DNA of 64,000 nucleotides from Williamsia phyllosphaerae (GTDB lineage Bacteria; Actinomycetota; Actinomycetes; Mycobacteriales; Mycobacteriaceae): NCBI RefSeq assembly GCF_014635305.1, contig NZ_BMCS01000001.1, positions 868,001-932,000 of the forward strand, read 5' to 3'. The translations under genes were made by a program, and so were the position numbers. Of this stretch, positions 1 to 9,861 are shown one piece after another; position 1 is the stretch's first letter; each line of letters starts with the position of its first letter. The notes under the pieces are model-generated. The model was not told the DNA's origin. It saw nothing but the letters and a program-made list of their open reading frames with translations, and searched no databases.

Positions 1-63
1 CCCGGCGAACAGTCTCCGGTGGCCCAGGTCTTCCTCGAGAGCGCGGTGGAACTCGACGGCTGA
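1..63 (+). CDS. C-terminal fragment of a gene that starts before the window
   Basis: The frame is open from base 1 to a TGA at 61-63, giving about 20 residues ending VELDG. The segment SPVAQVFLESA resembles the last helix of LysR-type effector-binding domains, but 20 residues are too few to assign a family. The gene converges on the TetR gene that follows. Only the stop codon position is secure. Confidence 0.35.
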   Translation, partial: PGEQSPVAQVFLESAVELDG

Positions 64-90
64 ACTGCACCGATCAGGCAGTCGTGAGCA

Positions 91-687
91 TCAGCTGATC
101 AGCACGCCGCGCAGGGCCACGTCGGCGAGCAGGTCGGCCTCGGCGCGATTCAGGGGTGCATGCCCCGAGACCAGACGAAAGATGATGGGACCGAACAGGA
201 CATCGTTCACGGCCTGGAAGTCCAATGCGGGGTCGACCTCACCGCGATCGATGCCCCGTTGCCACGTCGCGAGAACCACCTCACGGCGGTGGTCGAGAAA
301 GCGGGTACGCAACAGATCTCCGGCCACCGGATCGGTGACGGCGGCTGCGAGCAACTCAGCATAGATGCGGCCCTGCGCGGTCGCGTAGAACTCGGCGACC
401 ATACGCATGTGGGCGCGCAGATCACCTTCCGTGCTACCGGTATCAGGGGGCGTGACGGTGTCGGTCATGTGGTGAGCGAATGCCTCGACCGCGAGCGTCA
501 GCCTGTTGGGCCAGTGCTTGTACAGCGTCGTCTTGCTGGCTCCCGACTGCGCGCTGACGGCATCTGTTGTCGCCGCTGCCAACCCTCCCGCGGCGAGGAG
601 TTCGGCCGTTGCCTCGAGTACCGCTTCGTGCACCCGCCGCGACCGTGGGCGGTCGAGCCGCGACGACGGCTGTGGTGCGCCACTCAT
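91..687 (-). CDS. TetR/AcrR family transcriptional regulator
   Basis: The 198-residue protein has the usual TetR length. An N-terminal three-helix DNA-binding domain is followed by a ligand domain. The recognition region at residues 48-62 reads SGASKTTLYKHWPNR, the classic TetR helix-turn-helix core. Its start overlaps the stop of the upstream SDR gene by 4 bp (684-687), so the two are co-transcribed and probably translationally coupled. A strong inverted repeat at 1548-1566, upstream of the SDR gene, is a plausible binding site for it. The likely role is ligand-responsive repression of the SDR operon. The ligand is unknown. Confidence 0.88.
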   Translation of the reverse strand: MSGAPQPSSRLDRPRSRRVHEAVLEATAELLAAGGLAAATTDAVSAQSGASKTTLYKHWPNRLTLAVEAFAHHMTDTVTPPDTGSTEGDLRAHMRMVAEFYATAQGRIYAELLAAAVTDPVAGDLLRTRFLDHRREVVLATWQRGIDRGEVDPALDFQAVNDVLFGPIIFRLVSGHAPLNRAEADLLADVALRGVLIS

Positions 688-1523
688 GCGAATGCGGTGG
701 CCGTCGCGATGGCACGGGTGGCATCCAGATCCGCCGAGACGGCGGTCATCTTGGCCTCCATCCCCGCCACCGCATCAGCGCCCAGGGGAAGACGCAACGG
801 AGGGTCCGGACGCCCTGCCACGTCGACGATCGCGGCCGCCGCTTTGATGGGGTCGCCCTGCTGAGTTCGGTTGCGCGCGACCGCGCCCTCTCTGGTGCGT
901 CCCGAGGTGTCGGCGTAGTCGGCGATGATCGCGCGCGCCGTGTCCAATGAACTCCCGTCGAGGAAGTCGGTGCGGAACACGCCCGGTTCGACGAGCGTGA
1001 CCGCGATTCCCAACGGTGACAACTCGTTACGCAACGCCTCACCGAGGCCCTCGACCGCGAACTTCGACGCCCCGTAGATGCCCCAGCCGGCGCCGGGCTG
1101 ACTGAAACCTCCCATCGAACTCATCATGATCAGGTGCCCTGAACGCTGTCGGCGGAGCACCGGCAGAACCGCACGAGTCACCGCCAACACCCCGAAGACG
1201 TTGACCTCAAACAACGCACGGGTCTCGCTGTCCGACACCTCCTCCACCGCACCGACCATGCCACGCCCGGCGTTGTTGACCACCACATCGATTCGTCCGA
1301 ATCGTTCGATTGCCGACTCCACGGCCGCCTCGACCTGGGCCTTATCGGTCACATCGACCGCTGCGGTCATCAACCGATCGGCAGACCCGGTGACATCGAT
1401 GCGTTCGGTGATCTCCTCCGGGCGCCGCGCACACGCGACAACAGCATCACCACCATCCAGGGCTTGCCGCACGATCTCGAGGCCGAATCCTCGTGAAGCA
1501 CCGGTCACCATCCACACCTTCAT
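684..1523 (-). CDS. SDR family NAD(P)-dependent oxidoreductase
   Basis: This 279-residue classical short-chain dehydrogenase has the cofactor motif TGASRGFG (residues 7-14), NNAG (83-86), catalytic serine in MMSSMGG (135/136) and Y150xxxK154 in YGASK. Such enzymes oxidise or reduce a small alcohol or ketone in the cytosol; the substrate cannot be read from sequence. It is the first gene of a two-gene operon with a TetR regulator, and an inverted repeat lies 25-43 bp upstream of its start. The start ATG at 1521-1523 gives the exact family N-terminus (MKVWMVTGAS). Confidence 0.9.
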   Translation of the reverse strand: MKVWMVTGASRGFGLEIVRQALDGGDAVVACARRPEEITERIDVTGSADRLMTAAVDVTDKAQVEAAVESAIERFGRIDVVVNNAGRGMVGAVEEVSDSETRALFEVNVFGVLAVTRAVLPVLRRQRSGHLIMMSSMGGFSQPGAGWGIYGASKFAVEGLGEALRNELSPLGIAVTLVEPGVFRTDFLDGSSLDTARAIIADYADTSGRTREGAVARNRTQQGDPIKAAAAIVDVAGRPDPPLRLPLGADAVAGMEAKMTAVSADLDATRAIATATAFA

Positions 1524-1547
1524 GGTCTTCCTCTCGTCAACCTGAAC

Positions 1548-1566
1548 GTACTGTACTCACAGTACA
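1548..1566. promoter_or_regulatory. inverted repeat, candidate TetR operator
   Basis: GTACTGT at 1548-1554 and ACAGTAC at 1559-1565 form perfect 7-bp arms separated by 4 bp. An overlapping reading is TGTACT-CAC-AGTACA at 1552-1566. It sits just upstream of the SDR-TetR operon start (1523), where an autoregulating TetR would bind. Binding by this TetR is inferred from position only. Confidence 0.55.
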
Positions 1567-1699
1567 CATAGTGCTCGACGACTGGCCCCACATCCCGCCC
1601 ATGCCCAGCGGGCATCACAGGCGACCGAGCAGGTATTGGACGTCGGCGCGACATCGCGGCACGGTGAAGTGGAACCAATTGCGATGGAAAGGAATTGAC

Positions 1700-2557
1700 A
1701 TGAAGATCTTTCTCACCGGAGGGTCCGGGTACATCGGACAGTCGATCATCAGCGAGCTCGTCCGGCAGGACCACAGCGTGGAGGCGCTGGCCCGGAGCGA
1801 GCGCGCCGACACCGCGGTCCAGGCTGTCGGCGCCACCGCGGTTCGGGGCGGTCTCGGCGACCTCGACGTCCTCAATCAGGCCGCCGCACGCGCCGAGGCG
1901 GTCATCCACCTCGCTCAGGCGTCGGGCGGAGACGAGGATCTGGCTGCCGCGACGGCGATGCAGGACGGGATCGGCGCAGGGGTCTACATCCACACCGGCG
2001 GGAGCTGGGTCTACGGGAACACCGACGGCGTGGTCGACGAGAACGCCCCATGGAACCCGCCGGGTCTGGTCGCCTGGCGGCGGCCGGTGGAGGACGCGGT
2101 GCTCGCGCGTGCCTCGGCGGGTGGACGGCCGGTGATCATCCAACCCGGTTTGCTCTACGGCGGCGACAACCGACTGATCGAGGAGTTCTTCATCCGACCG
2201 GGCAGGGACGTCGACGCTCTCCCCTACATCGGCGACGGGGGCAACCACTGGGCGTTGATCCACGTCGACGATCTGGCTCGGCTCTACGTCGCAGCACTGT
2301 CGGCCACAGCGGGTTCGGTGTACATCGGCGTCGGCGACGTCAGCCCCACCGCGAGGGAGGTCGTCGAAGCCTGTGCGCGGGGAGCCGGACTCACTAACAA
2401 GACCACCTCGATCTCCCTCGACCAGGCCCGCGCCGACATGGGACCGGTTGCCGACGCCTTCGTCCTCGACCAGCAACTCACCTCAGCCAGGGCCAAGTCG
2501 GATCTGGGTTGGGCGCCCACGCACGGCGATCCGCTGGGAGAGTTCGCCCGCAGTTGA
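1700..2557 (+). CDS. NAD-dependent epimerase/dehydratase-like (atypical SDR) protein
   Basis: The 285-residue protein has a Rossmann start MKIFLTGGSGYIG (dinucleotide-binding GGSGYIG, residues 7-13) and the layout of extended or atypical SDRs. The usual YxxxK catalytic pair is not visible: the matching region reads VAWRRPVED. It may therefore be a binding or atypical reductase rather than a standard epimerase. ATG 1700 was chosen because a Shine-Dalgarno stretch GGAAAGGA lies 7-14 bp upstream and the motif begins at residue 7; the open frame extends further upstream without support. A LysR regulator follows 35 bp downstream on the same strand. Confidence 0.85.
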   Translation: MKIFLTGGSGYIGQSIISELVRQDHSVEALARSERADTAVQAVGATAVRGGLGDLDVLNQAAARAEAVIHLAQASGGDEDLAAATAMQDGIGAGVYIHTGGSWVYGNTDGVVDENAPWNPPGLVAWRRPVEDAVLARASAGGRPVIIQPGLLYGGDNRLIEEFFIRPGRDVDALPYIGDGGNHWALIHVDDLARLYVAALSATAGSVYIGVGDVSPTAREVVEACARGAGLTNKTTSISLDQARADMGPVADAFVLDQQLTSARAKSDLGWAPTHGDPLGEFARS

Positions 2558-2592
2558 GACAATGACGCCGGAGGAAGGGGATGAGGTGAGCG

Positions 2593-3459
2593 ATGGACGT
2601 CGATCTGCGTAAGCTCCGCTATTTCGTCGCAGTGGCCGATGAATTGCATTTCGGCCGCGCTGCCGACCGTCTGCACATCGCGCAGCCGGTGCTGTCCCGG
2701 CAGATACGGGCGCTCGAGGACGAGTTGCGTGTACCGCTGTTCGACCGCGATCGTCGTGGGACCACGCTCACACCGGCCGGTCAGCAGCTCCTCGACGACG
2801 CGCGCCCTCTGCTGATGTCCGCCGAGGCACTCACCCGCCGGGTGCAGGCGGCCACCGACGGTGGCGTCACCTTCACCATCGGTTTCATGCCGGGCATAAC
2901 GCTGACCTCGGTGGTCAAGGCCATGCGCGCCAAGCATCCGGACCTGAGCGCCCGACTACTGCGGACGGGGTGGGACAACCAGGTGGAGGTCCTGCACGAC
3001 GGTCGCGCCGACGTCAGCATCGTACGACTGCCGATCGACCAGACCGGTCTCGAACTCCACCCTCTGTTCACCGAGCCGAGACTTGCGATGGTTGCGACGA
3101 ACCATCCACTGGCGCAGCGGGAGTCCGTGTGCATCGCCGAGCTGGCAAACGACCATCTCCTGCAGGATCCCGACGCTGTACCCGAGTGGCGAGACGTGGC
3201 GGTCGAGATCCGAACCGGCTCGCGGCCCTCCGTCCCCGCAATTCACAGCGTGGAGGAGAAACTCGAACTCGTGGCCGACGGCACGGGTATCGCGGTACTC
3301 CCCGCCTCCACCGCCGGCTTCTACACGCGGCGGGGTGTGGTGGCACTCGCGGTCGACGACCTCGGACCGAACCGCGTGGCCCTCGCCTGTCCGATCGACA
3401 GACGCACACCGCTGGTGTACGAGTTCGTCGAAACGGCCCAGGCTCTGCTTCCCGAGTGA
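2593..3459 (+). CDS. LysR family transcriptional regulator
   Basis: The 288-residue protein has a winged helix-turn-helix at residues 1-60 (LRKLRYFVAVADELHFGRAA, then QPVLSRQIRALEDEL) and a periplasmic-binding-protein-like effector domain from about residue 90. Size and domain order are standard for LysR. A GAGGT box lies 5 bp before the ATG. It shares orientation with the atypical SDR gene upstream and may regulate it. LysR proteins normally sit divergent from their targets, so this is uncertain. Confidence 0.9.
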   Translation: MDVDLRKLRYFVAVADELHFGRAADRLHIAQPVLSRQIRALEDELRVPLFDRDRRGTTLTPAGQQLLDDARPLLMSAEALTRRVQAATDGGVTFTIGFMPGITLTSVVKAMRAKHPDLSARLLRTGWDNQVEVLHDGRADVSIVRLPIDQTGLELHPLFTEPRLAMVATNHPLAQRESVCIAELANDHLLQDPDAVPEWRDVAVEIRTGSRPSVPAIHSVEEKLELVADGTGIAVLPASTAGFYTRRGVVALAVDDLGPNRVALACPIDRRTPLVYEFVETAQALLPE

Positions 3460-3508
3460 CCGAGCAGCCCTGGGCTGCACCGGTAACCGCGCGACGCGGC
3501 CGTCTCGA

Positions 3509-4237
3509 TCAGCGCGGCGAGCGAGCCCAGGCGAGATCAACGGCGTGCTGCAGGTGACCGCGCAGGGCATCGGTCACGTCGGCGACTGTCTCGCCCGCGC
3601 TGACCTCGCGCGGGCGCCCGAGCACGACGTCGGCGCCGACGCGGGTGCCGTCGCGGTATGCGATCGCCATCGGCAGGATGGCGACCCGCGCCTGCGCAGC
3701 GATACCCACGGCGATCTGACCGACCCCCGACGCGATCGGCAGCAGCGTCGACGGGTCGACGTCGTTGCGGGTCCCCTCGGGGAAGATCGCGATGCTGTCG
3801 CCGCGGACGCCGCGTTCGACACACACCGCGATCATGCGGCGACTGGCCGCCGCCGCGGTCTCGGGATGATTGTCGCGGGCGCGGAAGACCGGGATGCAGC
3901 CCATCATGTCGAGGTTCGCTTTTTGCTTGGGATCGTCGAACAGATCGTTCTTCGCCAACACCCTGATGCGGCCGATCAGCCGTCGGATCGGCGAGCGCGC
4001 CACCGTGGCGGCGGCGATGTACTGGTCCTTGCTGGACAGATGATTGATGCAGATGATCAGTCTGACCTGCTCGTCGACGAGTTGCTTGATCTCCGACCGC
4101 GCGGTGTCGTCGAACGACACCCGCGGACGAAACTTGGCCGCGAGTGCGAAGTACGCGAACGTCGCCTTTATCCGCGGCTGCTGATGATCGGTGTAGAAGT
4201 CGTAAACCTTGTCTGCGTTCTCCACCGTCACCTTCAC
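3509..4237 (-). CDS. 1-acyl-glycerol-3-phosphate acyltransferase (PlsC-type)
   Basis: The protein carries the PlsC motifs NHLSSKD (HxxxxD block I, residues 65-71) and FPEGTR (block III, 152-157). These acyltransferases esterify lysophospholipids or related acceptors at the membrane. The GTG at 4237 gives 242 residues, a usual PlsC length. An upstream ATG at 4354 is open but would run through a 12-bp palindrome and toward the divergent ABC gene, and its extra 39 residues look non-coding. No clear ribosome site precedes GTG 4237. Confidence 0.85.
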   Translation of the reverse strand: MKVTVENADKVYDFYTDHQQPRIKATFAYFALAAKFRPRVSFDDTARSEIKQLVDEQVRLIICINHLSSKDQYIAAATVARSPIRRLIGRIRVLAKNDLFDDPKQKANLDMMGCIPVFRARDNHPETAAAASRRMIAVCVERGVRGDSIAIFPEGTRNDVDPSTLLPIASGVGQIAVGIAAQARVAILPMAIAYRDGTRVGADVVLGRPREVSAGETVADVTDALRGHLQHAVDLAWARSPR

Positions 4238-4243
4238 GAAACC

Positions 4244-4255
4244 TACGGTACCGTA
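4244..4255. promoter_or_regulatory. 12-bp perfect palindrome between divergent genes
   Basis: TACGGTACCGTA is fully self-complementary. It lies 7-18 bp upstream of the acyltransferase GTG and upstream of the divergent ABC exporter, so it is placed to act as an operator. No protein can be assigned to it from sequence. Confidence 0.35.
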
Positions 4256-4471
4256 ACCGGCTTTGGGCCCGCGAGCGTCGGATTCCGCGGGTCCGGAGCG
4301 ATGAGTGGGAGCAGACCGATGAGTTCCGCGCGCCGGCGTGGTCGGTATCTGCACACCCGCATCCTCGAGGAGAGCACGATGCCAGCATCCACCACAGACC
4401 GCTCCGACCTCGGCGCCACAGCGCCGAAAAACGATGGCCAGATGTCCGACTCTGCCGCTAGGTTTGGCGGC

Positions 4472-5454
<983 letters not shown>

Positions 5455-5458
<4 letters not shown>

Positions 5459-6303
5459 CCACCACCGCAGCGGCACCGACCACACCGTCGACCCGACCCG
5501 ACATCAGCTCGACCAATCTCGCGCAGCAGTCGTGGATCATGGTCAAGCGCAACCTGATCCACACCAAGCGACAGCCGGAGATGCTGTCCGACGTCACGGT
5601 CCAACCGATCATGTTCGTCCTGCTGTTCGCATTCGTGTTCGGCGCCTCGATCACCGACACCGGCGGCGTCTCCTACCGCGAGTTCCTGCTGCCCGGCATC
5701 ATGGGCCAGACGATCGTCTTCTCGGCGTTCATCGTCGCCGCGGGCATCACGTCCGACCTCGACAAGGGCATCATCGACCGGTTCCGCTCGCTCCCCATCG
5801 CACGATCCTCGGTTCTGATCGGCCGCAGTATCGCCAGTCTCTTGCACTCGTCGATCGGTATCGCGGTGATGGCGGTGACCGGGCTGCTGATCGGGTGGCG
5901 CATCCGCAACGGTGTGCTCGACGCCGTCCTCGCGTTCCTGCTGATCCTGCTGTTCGGCTTCGCGATGATCTGGTTCGGCATCCTCGTCGGTTCGCTGATG
6001 CGGTCGGTCGAGGCGGTCAACGGCGTCATGTTCACCGCACTGTTCCCGGTGACCTTCCTGGCCAACACCTTCGTACCGACCGGTCCGATGCCCACCTGGC
6101 TGCGGGTGATCGCCGAGTGGAACCCGATCTCGTCGCTCGTCCAGGCCATGCGCGAACTCTGGGGCAACGGGCCGGCCGCGGCGCCCGGCGCACAACTGCC
6201 GCTGCACCACCCGGTGCTCTCGACGATCATCTGGGCGGTGGCACTCACCGTCATCATCGCGCCGTTCGCCCTGCGCGCCTACAACAAGCGCACCGCCGAC
6301 TGA
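5455..6303 (+). CDS. ABC transporter permease, DrrB-like (ABC-2 type)
   Basis: The 282-residue integral membrane protein has about six hydrophobic segments and the ABC-2 permease pattern: an N-terminal cytoplasmic segment (MVKRNLIHTKRQPEML), a first membrane span with FVLLFAFVFG, and a central IDRFRSLPIARS loop that couples to the ATPase. It pairs with the ATPase through a 4-bp ATGA overlap to form a two-gene exporter. The substrate is unknown; related pairs export anthracyclines or lipids. A strong hairpin follows the stop. Confidence 0.9.
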
Positions 6304-6320
6304 CGTCGCCATCGCTCGAC

Positions 6321-6355
6321 CGGGCGCCGTACCTCCACACGAGGTGCGGCGCCCG
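6321..6355 (+). terminator. hairpin terminator after the ABC exporter
   Basis: A 14-bp stem (CGGGCGCCGTACCT with AGGTGCGGCGCCCG, one G-U type mismatch) with a 7-nt loop lies 18 bp after the permease stop. There is only a short T-containing tail, as is common in high-GC actinobacteria. Confidence 0.6.
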
Positions 6356-6365
6356 TTCGTCTCGG

Positions 6366-6371
6366 TAGGCT
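6366..6371 (+). promoter_or_regulatory. -10 box TAGGCT, leaderless start of the TMEM175-like gene
   Basis: TAGGCT is followed by 6 nt and then the GTG start at 6378, with no Shine-Dalgarno sequence. This fits a leaderless transcript. Confidence 0.45.
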
Positions 6372-6377
6372 TCGCCG

Positions 6378-7037
6378 GTGACCGAGAAGTCGACACCGGC
6401 CGACGAGCGTGCGGCCCTACGTCTGTTCGCGCTCACCGATGCGGTCTTCGCCATCGCCATGACGCTGTTGGCCATCGATCTGAAGGTCCCCGATCTCCCA
6501 CCGGACGTCACCTCGGCCGAGCTGACACGGGCGATCGGGGAACAGTGGCCGAGCTACGTCGCCTTCGCATTGAGCTTCTATCTGATCGCGAAGTACTGGG
6601 TGCGTCATCACCGGGAGATGCGTCATGTCGTCACCTCTACGCCGGCACTCGTCGGCCGAACTATCGCCCTGCTGTTCACCATCACCGCCATGCCGTTCGC
6701 GGCCGCCCTGCTCGGCCAGCACGGGAGCACCGGCGGGATCGCGGTGGTCATCTACTCCGGGGTGAACGCCGCCGCCCTGCTCGCTCTGCTCAGCGTCGAC
6801 CGCGAGTCCCGCCGACTGACCGCCGACGAGGACCGGAGCGCGTCGAGCACGGCCGATCTCGTCTGCGATCTTCTCGCCTACCTCGTTGCCGCCCCGGCCG
6901 CATACCTCTTCGCCGGGCATGGCGTCATCGCGCTGACGGTGTGTCTCGTGGCCTCGGGACGCACGGCTGGTGTCATCCGACGCCGCCGGGAGCGCCGCGC
7001 GGCCGTCGCGTCCCCACCCGCCACCCCAGCCGGATAG
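6378..7037 (+). CDS. DUF1211/TMEM175-like membrane protein
   Basis: The 219-residue polytopic protein begins with a cytoplasmic Arg followed by FALTDAVFAIAMTLLAIDL. This matches the first helix of the TMEM175/DUF1211 family, whose RxxxFSD motif is here RLFALTD. Bacterial members form potassium-permeable channels in the plasma membrane; that function is inferred. The usual Ser before Asp is replaced by Thr. The C-terminus is basic (RRRRERR). The GTG start is supported by the -10 box 6 nt upstream. Confidence 0.78.
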   Translation: MTEKSTPADERAALRLFALTDAVFAIAMTLLAIDLKVPDLPPDVTSAELTRAIGEQWPSYVAFALSFYLIAKYWVRHHREMRHVVTSTPALVGRTIALLFTITAMPFAAALLGQHGSTGGIAVVIYSGVNAAALLALLSVDRESRRLTADEDRSASSTADLVCDLLAYLVAAPAAYLFAGHGVIALTVCLVASGRTAGVIRRRRERRAAVASPPATPAG

Positions 7038-7139
7038 TTCACAAGTCGGTCAAATCGGCCGCACCGCTTTGTGTTTCACGCCCGCTCCGGTAAGTCCTTA
7101 GGGACAGGTACCACCACCGGCGCGGACGGATGATGCGGC

Positions 7140-8402
7140 ATGGCGACGACGAGAACCGACACACTCGACTCCGATCAGCGATCGGCGTTCGCCGCGAGTT
7201 ATCTCGGCTGGATGATGGACGCGTTCGACTACTTCATCCTCGTCCTGGTCTACAAGGAGATCGCCGACGACTTCGGCGTCTCCCTGGACAAGATGGCGTA
7301 TCTGACCACCGTCACCCTGGTGATGCGCCCGGTCGGCGCCTATCTCTTCGGCATCTGGGCGGACAAGGTCGGTCGACGCACCCCGCTCATCGTCGACGTC
7401 TGCCTCTACTCGGTGATCGGATTCGCCTGCGCCTTCGCGCCCAACTACTGGGTGCTGTTCGTTCTCCGACTCCTCTACGGGATCGGGATGGGCGGCGAGT
7501 GGGGACTCGGGGCCGCCCTGTCGATGGAGAAGGTGCCTGCCGCGCGACGCGGATTCTTCTCGGGCATCCTGCAGGGCGGCTACGCAGGTGGCTATCTGCT
7601 GGCGTCGGTCGCGTTCCTCGGCACGAACTCGTGGCTCGGCCTGAGCTGGCGGTATTTGTTCGCCCTGTCCATCCTGCCCGCGTTCGTGAGTCTGATCATC
7701 CGGATGAACGTCAAGGAATCCGAGGTGTGGGTCAACACCAAGGCGCTGCTCGAGAAGAACAAGACATCAGTCCGCACCGTCTTTCTCAACCGGAAGGTGT
7801 TGCGGAGGTTCGTCTTCCTGGTGATCCTGATGGCGGCGTTCAACTTCCTCTCGCACGGCACCCAGGACCTCTATCCGACGTTCCTCAAGTCCGATGAGCA
7901 CGGCGGCGCCGGTCTGAGCGCCTCCACCGCCACCTGGATCGCAGTCCTCTACAACGTCGGTGCGATCATCGGCGGGTTGGTCTTGGGATGGGCGTCGGAT
8001 CGTATCGGCCGTAAGGGGGCGATCCTGATCGGCGCCCTGCTGACGCTTCCGATCATCCCCATCTTCGCGTACTCCACCACTGCCGGGATGCTCTGCCTCG
8101 GTTCGTTTCTCATACAGGCAGCCACCCAGGGCGCCTGGGCGTCGGTACCTGCACACCTGTCGGAGATGTCGCCCAACGCGATCCGCGGCTTCTATCCCGG
8201 CGTGACCTATCAGCTCGGCAACGTGGTCGCAGCACTGAATCTGCCGCTGCAGCAACATCTCTCCGAGAGGTGGGGCTATCCGACGGCGCTGGCCGTGACG
8301 GTGGGAGTCGCCGCGGTGGCGGTTGCCGTGCTGACGATGATCGGCAGCCAGGCCACCGCGGTCGACTTCACCGACGAGAAGGAACCAGTGCCCGTCGGAT
8401 GA
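7140..8402 (+). CDS. MFS transporter, organic-acid symporter type
   Basis: The 420-residue protein has twelve predicted helices. The first helix LGWMMDAFDYFILVLVYKEIADDFG and loop signature GIWADKVGRRTPL are typical of the aromatic-acid and lactate/sialate symporter branches of the major facilitator superfamily. GMGGEWGLGAALSMEKVP is the conserved helix 4-5 region. It probably imports a carboxylate or similar anion with protons. It converges on the ROK regulator with a 1-bp gap. The downstream sulfur locus makes import of an organosulfur acid possible, but nothing in the sequence shows that. Confidence 0.88.
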   Translation: MATTRTDTLDSDQRSAFAASYLGWMMDAFDYFILVLVYKEIADDFGVSLDKMAYLTTVTLVMRPVGAYLFGIWADKVGRRTPLIVDVCLYSVIGFACAFAPNYWVLFVLRLLYGIGMGGEWGLGAALSMEKVPAARRGFFSGILQGGYAGGYLLASVAFLGTNSWLGLSWRYLFALSILPAFVSLIIRMNVKESEVWVNTKALLEKNKTSVRTVFLNRKVLRRFVFLVILMAAFNFLSHGTQDLYPTFLKSDEHGGAGLSASTATWIAVLYNVGAIIGGLVLGWASDRIGRKGAILIGALLTLPIIPIFAYSTTAGMLCLGSFLIQAATQGAWASVPAHLSEMSPNAIRGFYPGVTYQLGNVVAALNLPLQQHLSERWGYPTALAVTVGVAAVAVAVLTMIGSQATAVDFTDEKEPVPVG

Positions 8403-8403
8403 C

Positions 8404-9750
8404 TCACGCGGTGAGCGCGAGAGCCTCCAGTGGGTCGCTGTAGATCGCGTCGAGCGACACCGCGCCGGCGGCCTGCTGCTGCACGGACGCACCGGCGCGG
8501 GTCACCCGGACATCGCGATTCGGGGCGGCGGGCGTGTTGCGGACGGCCTTGGCGACCGCGGGCAACGTCGACGGGGAATCGGTGAACGCCTGACCGCCGA
8601 GGATCACGTGGTCGGGGTTGAAGATGTCAGCGACCAGCGACACCGCGCGACCGAGCACCTCGGCGCGTTCGAGCAGGATCGCCGACGCCGTCGGGTCGTC
8701 CGCCGCTGCCGCCGCGTGGACATCGTCGATGTTCTCGACGGACAGACCGGCGGCCCGAGCGGCCTCGACCACCCCGGTGTCGCTCGCCGACGGCTCGAGC
8801 TGACCGGTGCGGTGCGGATCGAGCAGGGTGGTGGGTCCGCTGGGGAAGTGACCGATCACCGGCGGGCCGGCGGTCGGGGTGTAGACCGTGCCACCGACGG
8901 TGAACGCGATGCCCACCATCTCGCGGGCGTAGAAGTACAGGAAGCTGCCGCTCTCGTCCTTGGGGTTGACCAGCAGTTCGGCCGCGGCCATCGCCTCGAC
9001 GTGCGACGCCACCGACACCGGCAGTCCGAGGGCCTGCGAGAGCACCGGTCCGACCGGGGCGCCGGTCCAACCCAGGCGCGGATGGTCGACGAGTCCACCT
9101 TCGGAGACCCGGCCGCCGATGGCGACGCCGGTCCACAGCACGCGCTGCGCAGGCCATCGCGAGGCGAAACGGCGTGCGCTGACACCGATCGCGGTGAGGG
9201 TCTGTTCGGCGGAGTCGCCGGCCGGGGTCGGGATCTGGATCGCTCCGACCACCCGGTGCAGCAGGTCGTGGGTGGTGATCGAGGTGACCTTGAGTCCGAT
9301 GTGGATGCCCACGGTCAGGAAGCTGTCGACGTTGAGCTCGAACGGGAGGCGGGGGCGACCGATGGCACCCGCCGGGGCCAGATCGGCGCGCTCGCGCAGC
9401 AGGCCCGCCCTCAACAGGGCGCTGACCTGGCGGTTGACCGTCGAGATGCTCAGGCCCGACTGTGCCGCGGCGTCGTCACGGAAGATCGGACCCTGCAACC
9501 GCGCGGTGCGCAACACGACGGCCGACGGCTTCGTCGACAGATGCAGCTGCGGGGTTGCGATGTGAATTTTCGGCGTCCTCGTGGGCAGCGGCCCGGTCGC
9601 CGCTCCTGCGTTGAGGGCCCGCGAGCCGCCGTACGCCAACGGACCGGTCTGACGTGTGCGTCGTGCAGCCGGCCGGGCCGGCTGTTCGGTCGGACGTGCC
9701 GCCGCGGGCTGTCGCGTGCGATTGGAGAGGTGGTCGAGCGTCGTGGTCAT
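8404..9750 (-). CDS. ROK family transcriptional regulator
   Basis: The 448-residue protein has a Pro/Arg-rich N-terminal tail (1-60), a winged helix-turn-helix (about 75-125, with DDAAAQSGLSISTVNRQVSALLRAGLL) and a ROK sugar-kinase-like domain (about 130-440). The canonical zinc-binding CxCGxxGC motif of sugar-responsive ROK proteins is absent, so the ligand may not be a sugar. A GAGGA ribosome site precedes the ATG. An upstream promoter and a 30-codon cysteine-ending leader (9862-9954) lie on the same strand, and the divergent genes are sulfur-scavenging monooxygenases. It may control that operon. Length and layout resemble M. tuberculosis Rv0485. Confidence 0.85.
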   Translation of the reverse strand: MTTTLDHLSNRTRQPAAARPTEQPARPAARRTRQTGPLAYGGSRALNAGAATGPLPTRTPKIHIATPQLHLSTKPSAVVLRTARLQGPIFRDDAAAQSGLSISTVNRQVSALLRAGLLRERADLAPAGAIGRPRLPFELNVDSFLTVGIHIGLKVTSITTHDLLHRVVGAIQIPTPAGDSAEQTLTAIGVSARRFASRWPAQRVLWTGVAIGGRVSEGGLVDHPRLGWTGAPVGPVLSQALGLPVSVASHVEAMAAAELLVNPKDESGSFLYFYAREMVGIAFTVGGTVYTPTAGPPVIGHFPSGPTTLLDPHRTGQLEPSASDTGVVEAARAAGLSVENIDDVHAAAAADDPTASAILLERAEVLGRAVSLVADIFNPDHVILGGQAFTDSPSTLPAVAKAVRNTPAAPNRDVRVTRAGASVQQQAAGAVSLDAIYSDPLEALALTA

Positions 9751-9814
9751 GTCGTCCTCGTTGAATCTGCCACACCGGGCGCGGAAAGCGCAGGTAAGGG
9801 AGCGAATGTCTGAA

Positions 9815-9839
9815 TCGCCGAGAGGCCGGGGATCGGCGA
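9815..9839 (-). promoter_or_regulatory. hairpin between leader peptide and ROK gene, candidate attenuator
   Basis: A perfect 7-bp stem TCGCCGA / TCGGCGA with an 11-nt loop lies 23 nt after the leader stop and 65 nt before the ROK start. It could form an attenuation structure controlled by leader translation. There is no U-run, so the mechanism is unproven. Confidence 0.35.
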
Positions 9840-9861
9840 ACTCGGGGTCGGGTCAGAACGC

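Noticed and set aside
3083..4471. Upstream extension of the ABC ATPase frame to 3083
   Set aside because: It crosses the antisense acyltransferase and shows no family similarity; the ATPase begins near 4472 (or 4379).
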